17,045 bases of DNA from JBBSIG01 sp038232215 (GTDB lineage Bacteria > Actinomycetota > Thermoleophilia > Gaiellales > Gaiellaceae). The DNA lies in NCBI GenBank assembly GCA_038232215.1, contig JBBSIG010000030.1, positions 1 through 17,045 on the forward strand, in the 5' to 3' direction. Positions 1-6,740 of the stretch are shown in pieces (positions within the stretch are counted from its first letter, which is position 1; every line of letters begins with the position of its first letter). A program made the position numbers and the translations under genes. Under the pieces are notes generated by a model. It was given only the letters and a program-made list of their open reading frames with translations. It was not told the DNA's origin and did not search any database.

Positions 1-2
1 AG

Positions 3-389
3 GACCTCGTCTACGAGCACGCCGCCGAGCTCGTCGCCCTGGAGGGACGGCTACACGAGCTCGACCAGCTCCTCGCCGCGGCGGTCAGCGCCCGCCGCAA
101 AGCTCCCGCCGCGCGCTGCGAGTGCGGCGCGCCCCTGATCTGGGGATCGCACTTCTGTGCCAACTGCGGCCGCGCCCTGGGCGAGAAGCCTGTCGTCGCC
201 TGTGGGAAGTGCGGCGCCGCGGTCCCGGCGCAGTCGAAGTTCTGCGCCTCCTGTGGTGCGCCCGTCGAGGAGGCTTCGCCCGCCCCACGGCCGGAGGGTG
301 ACCTCGCCGCGGCGCCTGCTGAGACCTCGGCCCCGGGAGACGAGGCGCGGAGCGAGGACGACCGCCGCGACCGCTGGGAGACGGACTAG
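3..389 (+). CDS. Double zinc-ribbon protein, 3' part only
   Basis: The start lies before the window; 128 codons and a TAG stop are visible. The first 25 visible residues (DLVYEHAAELVALEGRLHEL) look helical, perhaps the end of a coiled coil. Two zinc ribbons follow: CxC with CANC around residues 38-58, and CGKC with CASC around residues 67-84. The C-terminal tail is acidic and low in complexity. Such tandem ribbons usually bind structural zinc and mediate protein or nucleic-acid contacts, but no specific role can be assigned. The stop is followed at once by the GTG of the next gene, which also carries a zinc ribbon, so the two are probably co-transcribed and perhaps functionally linked (inference). 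Confidence 0.8.
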   Translation, partial: DLVYEHAAELVALEGRLHELDQLLAAAVSARRKAPAARCECGAPLIWGSHFCANCGRALGEKPVVACGKCGAAVPAQSKFCASCGAPVEEASPAPRPEGDLAAAPAETSAPGDEARSEDDRRDRWETD

Positions 390-1154
390 GTGGCCGACGA
401 CCCGCCGCCGCCGCCGGAAGATCGCCCGCCTGTTCCGCCCGAGGACGGGCCGCCGCCCGCGCCGGTGGGCGACCCGGTCGGAGGCGACTGTCCCCGCTGC
501 GGCACGCCGTACGGTCCCGGACAGGAGTACTGCCTCGAGTGCGGGCTCCGGCTGCCGGTCACGCGCCCGGGCGTCGTCGGTCGCGTCTCGACGGTCTGGC
601 GCCGGCGGGCGCCGTACCCGGGCGACTGGTGGTGGCCGGTTCTGCTCGGCCTGCTCGTGGCCGGTCTCGCGACTGCGGCGGTGATCCTGCTGACGAGAGA
701 CGACGGTGGAGATCGGCCCACGCTCGTCGCAACACCCGAGACGGGGACCGGAGCGGTCGACACGTCGACGACCGCCGCCGGCGACACGAGCACGATCGCC
801 CCGCCGCCCGAGCCGACCACCACCGCTCCGGCGCCCGCCGAGACGACTGAGAGCGCACCGGCGAGTACGACGCTGACGACCTGGCCTGCCGGGACGAACG
901 GGTTCACCGTGGTGCTGAAGTCGATTCCCACGAGCGCGGGCCGCGGAGTCGCCGTGAAGGAGGCGAGGAAGGCGCTCGCCGGCGGACTCGCCGACGTGGG
1001 CGTGCTGGACTCGTCGGACTACTCGAGCCTGCACGCGGGCTACTTCGTCGTCTTCAGCGGTGTCTACACCACGCAGGCCGAGGCCACGAATGCCCTCGGC
1101 ACGGCTCGCTCGGGCGGCTACTCCGACGCCTATGCAAGCGCGATCGCGTCATAG
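390..1154 (+). CDS. Zinc-ribbon, single-pass membrane protein with C-terminal SPOR-like domain
   Basis: The protein has 254 residues. A proline-rich N-terminus precedes a zinc ribbon (CPRC at 34-37, CLEC at 48-51). A basic stretch comes next, then one membrane helix at about 83-102, a Thr/Pro/Ala-rich linker at about 110-165, and a C-terminal domain at about 170-252 (GFTVVLKSIP...YFVVFSGVY...A) that resembles SPOR peptidoglycan-binding domains. The likely topology is a cytoplasmic ribbon with the linker and SPOR-like domain outside, so it may connect a cytosolic partner to the cell wall (inference). The GTG start directly follows the upstream TAG and has GGGAG at 376-380, nine bases away, as a ribosome site. 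An imperfect hairpin lies downstream at 1198-1225. Confidence 0.82.
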   Translation: MADDPPPPPEDRPPVPPEDGPPPAPVGDPVGGDCPRCGTPYGPGQEYCLECGLRLPVTRPGVVGRVSTVWRRRAPYPGDWWWPVLLGLLVAGLATAAVILLTRDDGGDRPTLVATPETGTGAVDTSTTAAGDTSTIAPPPEPTTTAPAPAETTESAPASTTLTTWPAGTNGFTVVLKSIPTSAGRGVAVKEARKALAGGLADVGVLDSSDYSSLHAGYFVVFSGVYTTQAEATNALGTARSGGYSDAYASAIAS

Positions 1155-1197
1155 TGTCGTTCTCTCCGTGGGCAACTCGAGCACGGACTTTGTAACA

Positions 1198-1225
1198 CGG
1201 TCTTGGAGTGGTTAAACTCCGACCG
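1198..1225. other. Imperfect hairpin (possible terminator or operator)
   Basis: CGGTC (1198-1202) pairs with GACCG (1221-1225), and GGAGT (1205-1209) pairs with ACTCC (1216-1220). A two-base TT bulge interrupts the left arm and the loop is GGTTAA. It sits 44 bases after the stop of the SPOR-like gene and about 80 bases before the next start. No T-run follows, so it is not a classical intrinsic terminator. It could be a transcript end, a 5' leader structure or a protein-binding site. Confidence 0.45.
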
Positions 1226-1257
1226 ATGGAGAGCCCGGACGCAATGTTTACCCCGTC

Positions 1258-1285
1258 TTAACAAAGCTTTTCGGGGACTTAATAG
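1258..1285 (+). promoter_or_regulatory. Candidate promoter of the 149-residue zinc-motif gene
   Basis: This 149-base gap is richer in A/T than its surroundings. TTAACA (1258-1263) is one base from the TTGACA -35 consensus. TAATAG (1280-1285) lies 16 bases further on as a weak -10. The region also holds the palindrome AAAGCTTT (1263-1270), flanked by CCCCG (1251-1255) and CGGGG (1272-1276). Only the motif match supports the call. Confidence 0.3.
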
Positions 1286-1303
1286 GGGAGCGAGAGACTA
1301 GGG

Positions 1304-1753
1304 ATGGAAGAACGAACGGTGTATCTGCAGTCGTGTATGTATCAGTACTCAAGGGCCATCTACCGCTCGATTAAGGATCTGATCGACCCCTACGTCGACC
1401 AGGTCAGCCGGCTCGAGTACCGCCGCGACGTGCTCGAGGCCTGCGAGCAGACGATGGAACGGCTCGCGAAGGATCCGCTCTACTTCGCGAAGCCCGACCG
1501 GACGCTCTTTCAGGACATCCGTCGCTACTTCCCCATCACCGCGCAGGCCCAGGTCGCGTGGGCGGTCCAGGAAGGCGTTGCCGCTGCGGTCGCCTTCATC
1601 GAGGATCAGATCGAGGCGGGGGCCCTCGACGGTGGGGTGGCGCGGTGCCGCGCGACCACGCGCAAGGGGAAGCCGTGCCAGCGGACGCCCCTGCCCGAGC
1701 GCGACTACTGCCCGTCGCACCAGCACCTCGAGCGCGCGCGCGTCGCAGCGTAA
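1304..1753 (+). CDS. Conserved-looking hypothetical protein with C-terminal Cys/His zinc motif
   Basis: The protein has 149 residues. The N-terminal two thirds look mostly helical (YRSIKDLIDPYVDQVSRLEY, then a stretch with FPITAQAQVAW), and I do not recognise the fold. The C-terminus has C115, C125, C136 and H139 (CRATTRKGKPC, YCPSH), spaced C-x9-C-x10-C-x2-H. This resembles small zinc-binding modules found at the ends of various bacterial and phage proteins. The ATG is supported by GAGAG at 1292-1296, seven bases upstream. It lies just before the pafBC-like gene on the same strand, but a strong hairpin separates them, so co-transcription is uncertain. The function is unknown; DNA or RNA binding is only a guess from the basic, Cys-rich tail. 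Confidence 0.78.
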   Translation: MEERTVYLQSCMYQYSRAIYRSIKDLIDPYVDQVSRLEYRRDVLEACEQTMERLAKDPLYFAKPDRTLFQDIRRYFPITAQAQVAWAVQEGVAAAVAFIEDQIEAGALDGGVARCRATTRKGKPCQRTPLPERDYCPSHQHLERARVAA

Positions 1754-1836
1754 ACACTCCACAGGCCGGGGCGGGTAGGCTCGCTCCAGCGTGTTTTCTC
1801 ACTCTCTGGCGAGCGAAGCGAGGCCACAAACTAGAC

Positions 1837-1865
1837 CCGCAAAAAGTGCGGAGCACTTTTTGCGG
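1837..1865. terminator. Perfect 13-bp inverted repeat; bidirectional terminator-like hairpin or repeat element
   Basis: The left arm CCGCAAAAAGTGC (1837-1849) and right arm GCACTTTTTGCGG (1853-1865) are perfect complements around a GGA loop. A run of five A upstream and five T downstream flank the GTGC/GCAC core, so either strand would give a short stem followed by a U-run. Only two bases separate it from the GTG at 1868. It could terminate transcription of the upstream gene, act as a leader structure for pafBC, or be a dispersed palindromic repeat. Confidence 0.6.
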
Positions 1866-1867
1866 TA

Positions 1868-3892
1868 GTGGTGAAATCGCACGACACCGACAAGCTGATC
1901 CGGCAGCTCTCGCTCGTCTCGTACCTGATGGCGGAGCGCCGGGCCGTCACGGCGCGCGACGTGAAGACGAACGTCGAGGGCTACTCCGAGATGTCGGACG
2001 AGGCGTTCGCGCGCCGGTACTACTCCGATCGCGCGGAGCTGCTCGCGCTCGGTGTCCCCCTGCACTCGCAGCGCGACGAGTTCACGGGCGAGGAGCTCTA
2101 CACGCTGCGCTCCGAGCAGTACTTCCTGCCGCCTCTCGAGCTCTCCGACGACGAGCTGGCCGCTCTGCAGACCTGCTTCTACCTGCTCGAGGGCAAGTTC
2201 GCGTACGCGGAGCCGCTTCGCCTCGCGCTGCAGAACCTGGCTCTCGGCCGGCCCGGCTTCGAGGACCCGCCGACCGCCACAGCGGTTCGCGTCGAGGTCT
2301 CCGATCCGGACTACTCCCCCGAGATGCCCGGCCGGCTCGGGAAGCTCGAGGGGGCGATCTCCAAGCAGCGGACGGTCAAGTTCGGCTACTGGTCCATCTC
2401 GCGTGACGAGCTCGCCGAGCGCACGCTGAACCCGTACGCGCTGCTCCCGGACAACGGCAGCTGGTACGTCGTGGGCAAGGATCTCGATCGCGAGGACATC
2501 CGGACCTTCCGGGTCTCCCGCATCAGGGGGGACATCCGTTTCGCCACCAGGCGGGAGCGCGACTTCCGCACTCCGGCCGACTTCGACATCGACCAGTTCC
2601 GCGATCGGGCGCCGTGGCAGATCGGCGACACGGTCGGCGAGGCGAGGATCGAGGTCGCCCGCGACACCGCCTGGTGGGTCGAGCGCACGTACGGAGGGCG
2701 CGGACGCCTCGAGGACGGCGTCTTCGTGACCGAGTACTCGAGCCTCCCGCTTCTCGCCGCCTGGGTGCTGCGACAGGACGGGCGCGCCGTGCCGCTCGAG
2801 CCGCCCGCGCTCAGACGGGAGGTGGCCGACAGCCTGCGGCGAGTGCGCGTCCGTCACGAGAGCCCGCCGCCGGAGGTGACCCGCGAAGCCGCGCCGAGCA
2901 ACGGCGAGCAGCCGAGCGAGCGCCCGGCCGGCCCGGTCGCGCCGGAGCGCTTCGCCGTGCTGCAGGCGCTGCTCGCCTTCCTGCTCGCCGAGTGCGGCGA
3001 CGAGCCCTCCGCCGAGATCCAGGCCCGCACGATCGTCGAGCGCTTCCGAATTCCGCCCGAGGCGCTTCAGGAGCACCTGTCCCTGCTCAACCTCGTGAAC
3101 TTCGGCGGGGGCTGCTACACGGTCTACGCAGAGCTCGAGGGAGAGACGGTCCGCGTCGACAAGGAGCTGTACGGCGACACCTTCCGCCTGCCGCCCCGCC
3201 TGACCCCGCTCGAGGCGCGGGCGATCAGGCTCGCGCTCGACTTCGTCGGCCCGATGATCGCCGCCGACGCCCACACGCCGCTCGACGGCGTCCGCCGCAA
3301 GCTGGAGGAGACCTTCGGGCAGTTCGAGCTGGCCCAGACCCCGGAGCCGCACGTAGGCCAGCCCGAGGAGGATCTGGTCGCGACCCTCACGCAGGGCATT
3401 CGCCATCTCAAGCTCGTCGAGGTCGAGTACCAGAAGGAGGGCGAGGAGGCGCCCTCGAGCCGGGTCGTCGAGCCCTACGCGATCGAGCGGCGGCTCCCGC
3501 ACTGGTACGTGCACACGTACGACCGCACGAGCGAGGGCGAGCGCAGCTTCCGGCTCGACCGCATGCGCAGCGCGCACCTCTCCCGGCACGGCTTTCGGGC
3601 CCGCGAGGACTTCGAGCCGCGCGGCCTGCGCGACGCCCGGTTCGCGCGGATCTGGTACTCGCCCGCGATCGCCCGCTGGCGCGTCGAGCGCGGCGGCGCC
3701 CGCCTGCTCTCGGACGGAGCCGCGCTGGCCGAGTCACCGGTCGGAAGTCCCGAGTGGCTGGTCGGAGAGATCTTCTCCTTCCGCGGCGAGGCCGTCGTGC
3801 TCGAGCCCGAGGATCTCCGCGTCCGCATCGCCGAGCGGGCGCGCGAGCTCGGGCGGGAGCTCGGCGGCGCGCGTGCTCGCGTGCGCAGCTAG
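1868..3892 (+). CDS. pafBC: PafBC-like fused transcriptional regulator with two HTH-WYL modules
   Basis: The 674-residue protein is about the combined length of separate mycobacterial PafB and PafC. Module one has a winged-helix region at about 8-75, a WYL domain at about 163-232 (SWYVVGKD, then FRVSRI) and a C-terminal extension at about 255-330. A low-complexity linker at about 331-358 leads to module two: HTH-like at about 360-425, WYL at about 512-582 (HWYVHTYD, then FRLDRM) and an extension to the end. In mycobacteria PafBC activates the RecA/LexA-independent DNA-damage response, probably sensing single-stranded DNA through its WYL domains. No Pup-proteasome gene is visible here. GTG at 1868 or 1871 are the only reasonable starts, because the HTH begins a few residues later and there is an in-frame TAG at 1832. 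No Shine-Dalgarno sequence is present. Confidence 0.9.
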   Translation: MVKSHDTDKLIRQLSLVSYLMAERRAVTARDVKTNVEGYSEMSDEAFARRYYSDRAELLALGVPLHSQRDEFTGEELYTLRSEQYFLPPLELSDDELAALQTCFYLLEGKFAYAEPLRLALQNLALGRPGFEDPPTATAVRVEVSDPDYSPEMPGRLGKLEGAISKQRTVKFGYWSISRDELAERTLNPYALLPDNGSWYVVGKDLDREDIRTFRVSRIRGDIRFATRRERDFRTPADFDIDQFRDRAPWQIGDTVGEARIEVARDTAWWVERTYGGRGRLEDGVFVTEYSSLPLLAAWVLRQDGRAVPLEPPALRREVADSLRRVRVRHESPPPEVTREAAPSNGEQPSERPAGPVAPERFAVLQALLAFLLAECGDEPSAEIQARTIVERFRIPPEALQEHLSLLNLVNFGGGCYTVYAELEGETVRVDKELYGDTFRLPPRLTPLEARAIRLALDFVGPMIAADAHTPLDGVRRKLEETFGQFELAQTPEPHVGQPEEDLVATLTQGIRHLKLVEVEYQKEGEEAPSSRVVEPYAIERRLPHWYVHTYDRTSEGERSFRLDRMRSAHLSRHGFRAREDFEPRGLRDARFARIWYSPAIARWRVERGGARLLSDGAALAESPVGSPEWLVGEIFSFRGEAVVLEPEDLRVRIAERARELGRELGGARARVRS

Positions 3893-3897
3893 ATCGT

Positions 3898-5148
3898 CTA
3901 GTCGACAGGCAGCGAGAGCGTGAACGTCGCGCCCTGATCCGGGGCCGAGCGCACGTGCAGCTCGCCGCCGTGCGCCTCGGCGATCGACCGCGCGATGAAG
4001 AGTCCGAGACCGCTGCCCGGCTTCGGGCTACCGGCCGCCCGCACGAATTTCTGGAAGATCTCCTCCTGCTGCTCGAGCGGGATGCCGGGACCCTGGTCGC
4101 GAATGTCCACGCTGACGGTGCCGTTCTCGGCGCGTGCGACGACCTCCACCCGGTCGCCCGCGCTCGAGTACTTGATCGCGTTCTCGATCAAGTTGCCCAC
4201 CACCTGACGCAGGCGCTCGCGATCGCCGCGCACGAGCGGCAGGCCCGGGTCGACCCGGGCCTCGAGCCGCACCTCCTCCTGACCGGCCCTCGCGACGGTG
4301 ACGGACTCACGCACGAGCTCACCGACGTCGACGTCGGTGAAGCTGAAGCTGAACGTGCCTGCCTCGAGCCTCGAGGTGTCGAGCACGTCGGCGATCAGTC
4401 CGGCGAGCCGGTTCGCCTCGTCCCCGATCAGCGCGAGCAGCATGTCTCGCTGCTCCGCGGAGAGCTCCGCCCAGCGCTGCCGCAGCGTCCGCGCGGAGCC
4501 GATCACGGCGGCCATCGGGCTCCGGAGCTCGTGGGAGACGAGCGAGACGAAGTCGGCTCGCAGGGCGGACAGGCGGCGCAGCTCCTCCACCGTGCTGCGC
4601 TCCGCCTCGTAGGAGCGGATGTTCTGCACGGCCGTCGCGACGAGGCGCCCGAGGAGCGAGGCCAGCTCGATCTCCTCCGCGCTGAACGCACGCGGCTCGG
4701 AGCGCACGATCGAGAGCATCCCGATCGTGCGCGCCCCCACGAGAAGCGGCGCGGCGAGCCGGCTGCGGAGACCCAGCTCGAGCAGTGCCTCCTCCTCCGG
4801 GTGGCGGCGTTCCTCCATGTCCTGCCTGACGACGACCCTGCCGCGCAGCACCTCGTCGAGGACCGATCCGCCGAGCGGCTGTGCGGTGCCCGGAGAGAAG
4901 ACGCTGTCCACGCCCCTGCCGGCCGCCGCCATGACGCGCGCCTCACCGTCCTCGGCGAGCACGATCGCCATGCGCTCGAACGGCACGAGGCCGCGCGCCT
5001 CGCGAATGAACGCCCTGAACGCCTCCTCGAGCACGAGCGAGGAGCCGAGCGCCCGGGCCGAGCGGTTCGCCGCGTCGAGCACGTCGACCGACGCGCCGTC
5101 CCAGCTCGTCGCGCAGGCGCTCGGCCTCACCCGCCCGCGCCTCGGCAT
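3898..5148 (-). CDS. Sensor histidine kinase, GAF-HisKA-HATPase part (3' piece of a frameshifted gene)
   Basis: This open frame encodes a GAF domain (about residues 20-180 of the 416-residue frame), a HisKA dimerisation helix with phospho-acceptor H206 in SHELRSP, and a HATPase domain with N-box N323 (IENAIKYS), G1 DQGPGIP (351-357) and G2 GSGLGL (378-383). All key kinase residues are present. The first 17 or so residues (MPRRGRVRPSACATSWD) are unlike a real N-terminus. The natural upstream sequence (AGEAERLRDEL) lies in another frame and joins this one if one G is removed from the GGG run at 5100-5102. This is therefore probably the C-terminal part of a membrane kinase starting at 5711. It is convergent with pafBC, with five bases between the stops. 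No response regulator is adjacent. Confidence 0.85.
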   Translation of the reverse strand: MPRRGRVRPSACATSWDGASVDVLDAANRSARALGSSLVLEEAFRAFIREARGLVPFERMAIVLAEDGEARVMAAAGRGVDSVFSPGTAQPLGGSVLDEVLRGRVVVRQDMEERRHPEEEALLELGLRSRLAAPLLVGARTIGMLSIVRSEPRAFSAEEIELASLLGRLVATAVQNIRSYEAERSTVEELRRLSALRADFVSLVSHELRSPMAAVIGSARTLRQRWAELSAEQRDMLLALIGDEANRLAGLIADVLDTSRLEAGTFSFSFTDVDVGELVRESVTVARAGQEEVRLEARVDPGLPLVRGDRERLRQVVGNLIENAIKYSSAGDRVEVVARAENGTVSVDIRDQGPGIPLEQQEEIFQKFVRAAGSPKPGSGLGLFIARSIAEAHGGELHVRSAPDQGATFTLSLPVD

Positions 5149-5711
5149 CCCTGGTCGCCTGGGTCAACGAGGTGACGAGGCGACCGATCACCGCTCCGAG
5201 CACGAGTCCGAGGGCAACGCGGACGGTAGTCGCGTCGTAGCGGAACGCGGAGGGCTCGAAGCGGCTCGACCGAAAGAGCTCGGTGCCGACGAGCGGGCGG
5301 CACCAGCAGGAGAGCGGACACCAGCCCGCCGCGCAGGCCGAAGCGGAGCGCGCCCTCGGCCACGGGCAGGAAGTAGAGCGCCATCAGGGGCTGGCTCGGC
5401 TCGAACGAGAAGACCAGGATGAAGGCGAGGACGACGGCGGAGTCGAGTACGAGCGCGCCGAGACCGAGCCGGTCGCGCGCCCGGGTGCTCCGCGCGCGCG
5501 GCGAGAGTCCGAGAATCGCGACCGTGCCGGCCGCGAGCAGGCCGCAGACGGCCCACGCCAAGCCCTCGTACCCCGCCGGAAACGAGCCGCGGAAGCTCGC
5601 GACCTGGATCAGCGCGAGCGGAACCGCGACGAGCCGCATCGCCGTCAGCCAGCGTCCGAGCGTCACGACGCGGTCGCGCCCGGCGCTCGGAGGCTCGGGG
5701 TCAGCGACCAT
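5127..5711 (-). pseudogene. Membrane-sensor part of the frameshifted histidine kinase (5' piece)
   Basis: Reading from ATG at 5711, about 137 residues form a multi-pass membrane region (hydrophobic stretches at about 26-39, 49-69, 83-102, 108-118 and 128-137). After LVSALLLVPP the frame decays into Arg-rich sequence. The membrane protein clearly continues in the next frame (LVGTELFRSSRFEPSAF, then VALGLVLGAVIGRL and a signalling helix AEARAGEAERLRDEL). Removing one C from the CCC run at 5295-5297 restores it, and a second single-base removal at 5100-5102 joins the GAF-kinase frame. Corrected, the gene 3898-5711 would have 604 codons including the stop. The ATG overlaps the end of queG by 11 bases, which suggests translational coupling. 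It may be a real pseudogene or two homopolymer sequencing errors. Confidence 0.75.
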
Positions 5712-6708
5712 GCCGTGCGTCGAGCCGGGCCAGCGCCCACTCGGCATGCTCACGGACGAGCTCGTCCGGGTCCTCGGTGGCGCGCTCGGCGGCCGGACGG
5801 TGCTCGGGCCCCCCCACGTTCCCAAGGGCGACGAGGGCGTTCCGGCGCAGGTAGCGAGGATCGTTCCGCGGGACGTACAGACGCTCGTAGCGCTCGCGGA
5901 GCTCCGGGCCGTCCTGCTCGAGCCACTCGACGAGCGAGACGTGCGGCTCGGCGGTCAGGGGCACCTCCACGCCCGCGCGGCGCTTCTCGATCCCCCGGTT
6001 CCAGGGGCAGACGTCCTGGCAGATGTCGCAACCGTAGACCTGCGCGCCGAGCGGCTCGCGGTAGGGCTCGGGGATCGACTCCGGGGCCTGCGTCCAGTAC
6101 GAGAGGCACCGGGTCGCGTCGAGCGTGCCGGGCTCGTCTAGAGCCCCGGTCGGACATGCCTCGATGCAGAGCGTGCACGAGCCGCAGTCGAGGCCGAGCG
6201 GGGGCGTCGGGTCGATCTCGACGTCCGTCACGAGGGTGCCGAGGACGACCCAGGAACCGTGCCGCCTCGTGATCAGGAGCGTGTTCTTGCCGTAGAAGCC
6301 GACCCCCGAGCGAGCCGCGGCCTCCCGGTCGACGTGCTGGTTGGCGTCGACCAACACGCGATAGCGGCCACCGAGTCGGCGGCCGAGCACGTCGAGGCGC
6401 TCCCGCAGGGCGGCGTAGCCGTCGCTCCAGGTGTAGCGGGGCAGACGTCCAGCCCCCGCGGGGCGCTCCGGCTCGGGCGCGTAGTAGCAGAGCGCAGCGG
6501 AGACGACGGTCCGAGCGCCGTCGAGCAACCCCTCGGGATGGCACGAGACCTCTGGCCTCGCCATCGTGAAGCGCATGTCCGCGAACAGGCCGCGCGCCCG
6601 GCGCTCGCGAATGTGCCGCTCGGTGCCCGCGTAGGGCTCCGCCGGCGCGGCGCCGACCACGTCGAGGCCGAGCTCCTCGGCGAGCCGCTCGAGCGCGTCA
6701 CTCGTCAC
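5701..6708 (-). CDS. queG: Epoxyqueuosine reductase
   Basis: The 335-residue protein is of the normal length for QueG, the cobalamin- and Fe-S-dependent enzyme that reduces epoxyqueuosine to queuosine at position 34 of certain tRNAs. The candidate catalytic acid D127 lies in HVDREAA, followed by GFYGKNT. Cysteines for two 4Fe-4S clusters are C175, C178, C181 and C185 (CGSCTLCIEAC), C201, and C227, C230 and C234 (CDICQDVCPWN). The C-terminal 80 residues look like HEAT-type helices (YLRRNALVALGNVG). The GTG start lacks a spaced Shine-Dalgarno sequence and has TAGAAT ending six bases before it, so the mRNA is probably leaderless. No other queuosine gene is visible, so the source of the substrate is unknown. 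It heads a two-gene unit with the sensor kinase. Confidence 0.92.
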   Translation of the reverse strand: MTSDALERLAEELGLDVVGAAPAEPYAGTERHIRERRARGLFADMRFTMARPEVSCHPEGLLDGARTVVSAALCYYAPEPERPAGAGRLPRYTWSDGYAALRERLDVLGRRLGGRYRVLVDANQHVDREAAARSGVGFYGKNTLLITRRHGSWVVLGTLVTDVEIDPTPPLGLDCGSCTLCIEACPTGALDEPGTLDATRCLSYWTQAPESIPEPYREPLGAQVYGCDICQDVCPWNRGIEKRRAGVEVPLTAEPHVSLVEWLEQDGPELRERYERLYVPRNDPRYLRRNALVALGNVGGPEHRPAAERATEDPDELVREHAEWALARLDARHGR

Positions 6709-6714
6709 CCCTGG

Positions 6715-6720
6715 ATTCTA
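6715..6720 (-). promoter_or_regulatory. -10 element of queG (leaderless type)
   Basis: On the minus strand TAGAAT differs from TATAAT at one base. It is followed by exactly six bases (CCAGGG) and then the GTG start, so transcription would begin at or next to the start codon. TTCATC (6743-6738) is a weak -35 at 17-base spacing. Confidence 0.6.
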
Positions 6721-6726
6721 GGAGCG

Positions 6727-6732
6727 TACGAT
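6727..6732 (+). promoter_or_regulatory. -10 element of the MDR oxidoreductase gene
   Basis: TACGAT fits TAnnnT and ends eight bases before the ATG at 6741. It lies back to back with the queG -10, six bases apart, in a 32-base divergent spacer. GAGACGG next to the ATG is too close for a good ribosome site. Confidence 0.45.
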
Positions 6733-6740
6733 CGAGACGG

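Noticed and set aside
1799..3589. A 596-codon minus-strand open frame opposite pafBC
   Set aside because: Its composition is typical of an antisense shadow, and the plus strand has recognisable WYL domains.
2614..5175. An 853-codon plus-strand open frame across pafBC and the kinase
   Set aside because: It is out of frame with a clear PafBC-like protein and antisense to the kinase. The product is Arg/Ala-rich without domains, a usual shadow in GC-rich DNA.
5095..5300. Programmed ribosomal frameshifting in the kinase
   Set aside because: Two separate +1 shifts at short C/G runs without a recognisable slippery signal are less likely than insertions or sequencing errors.
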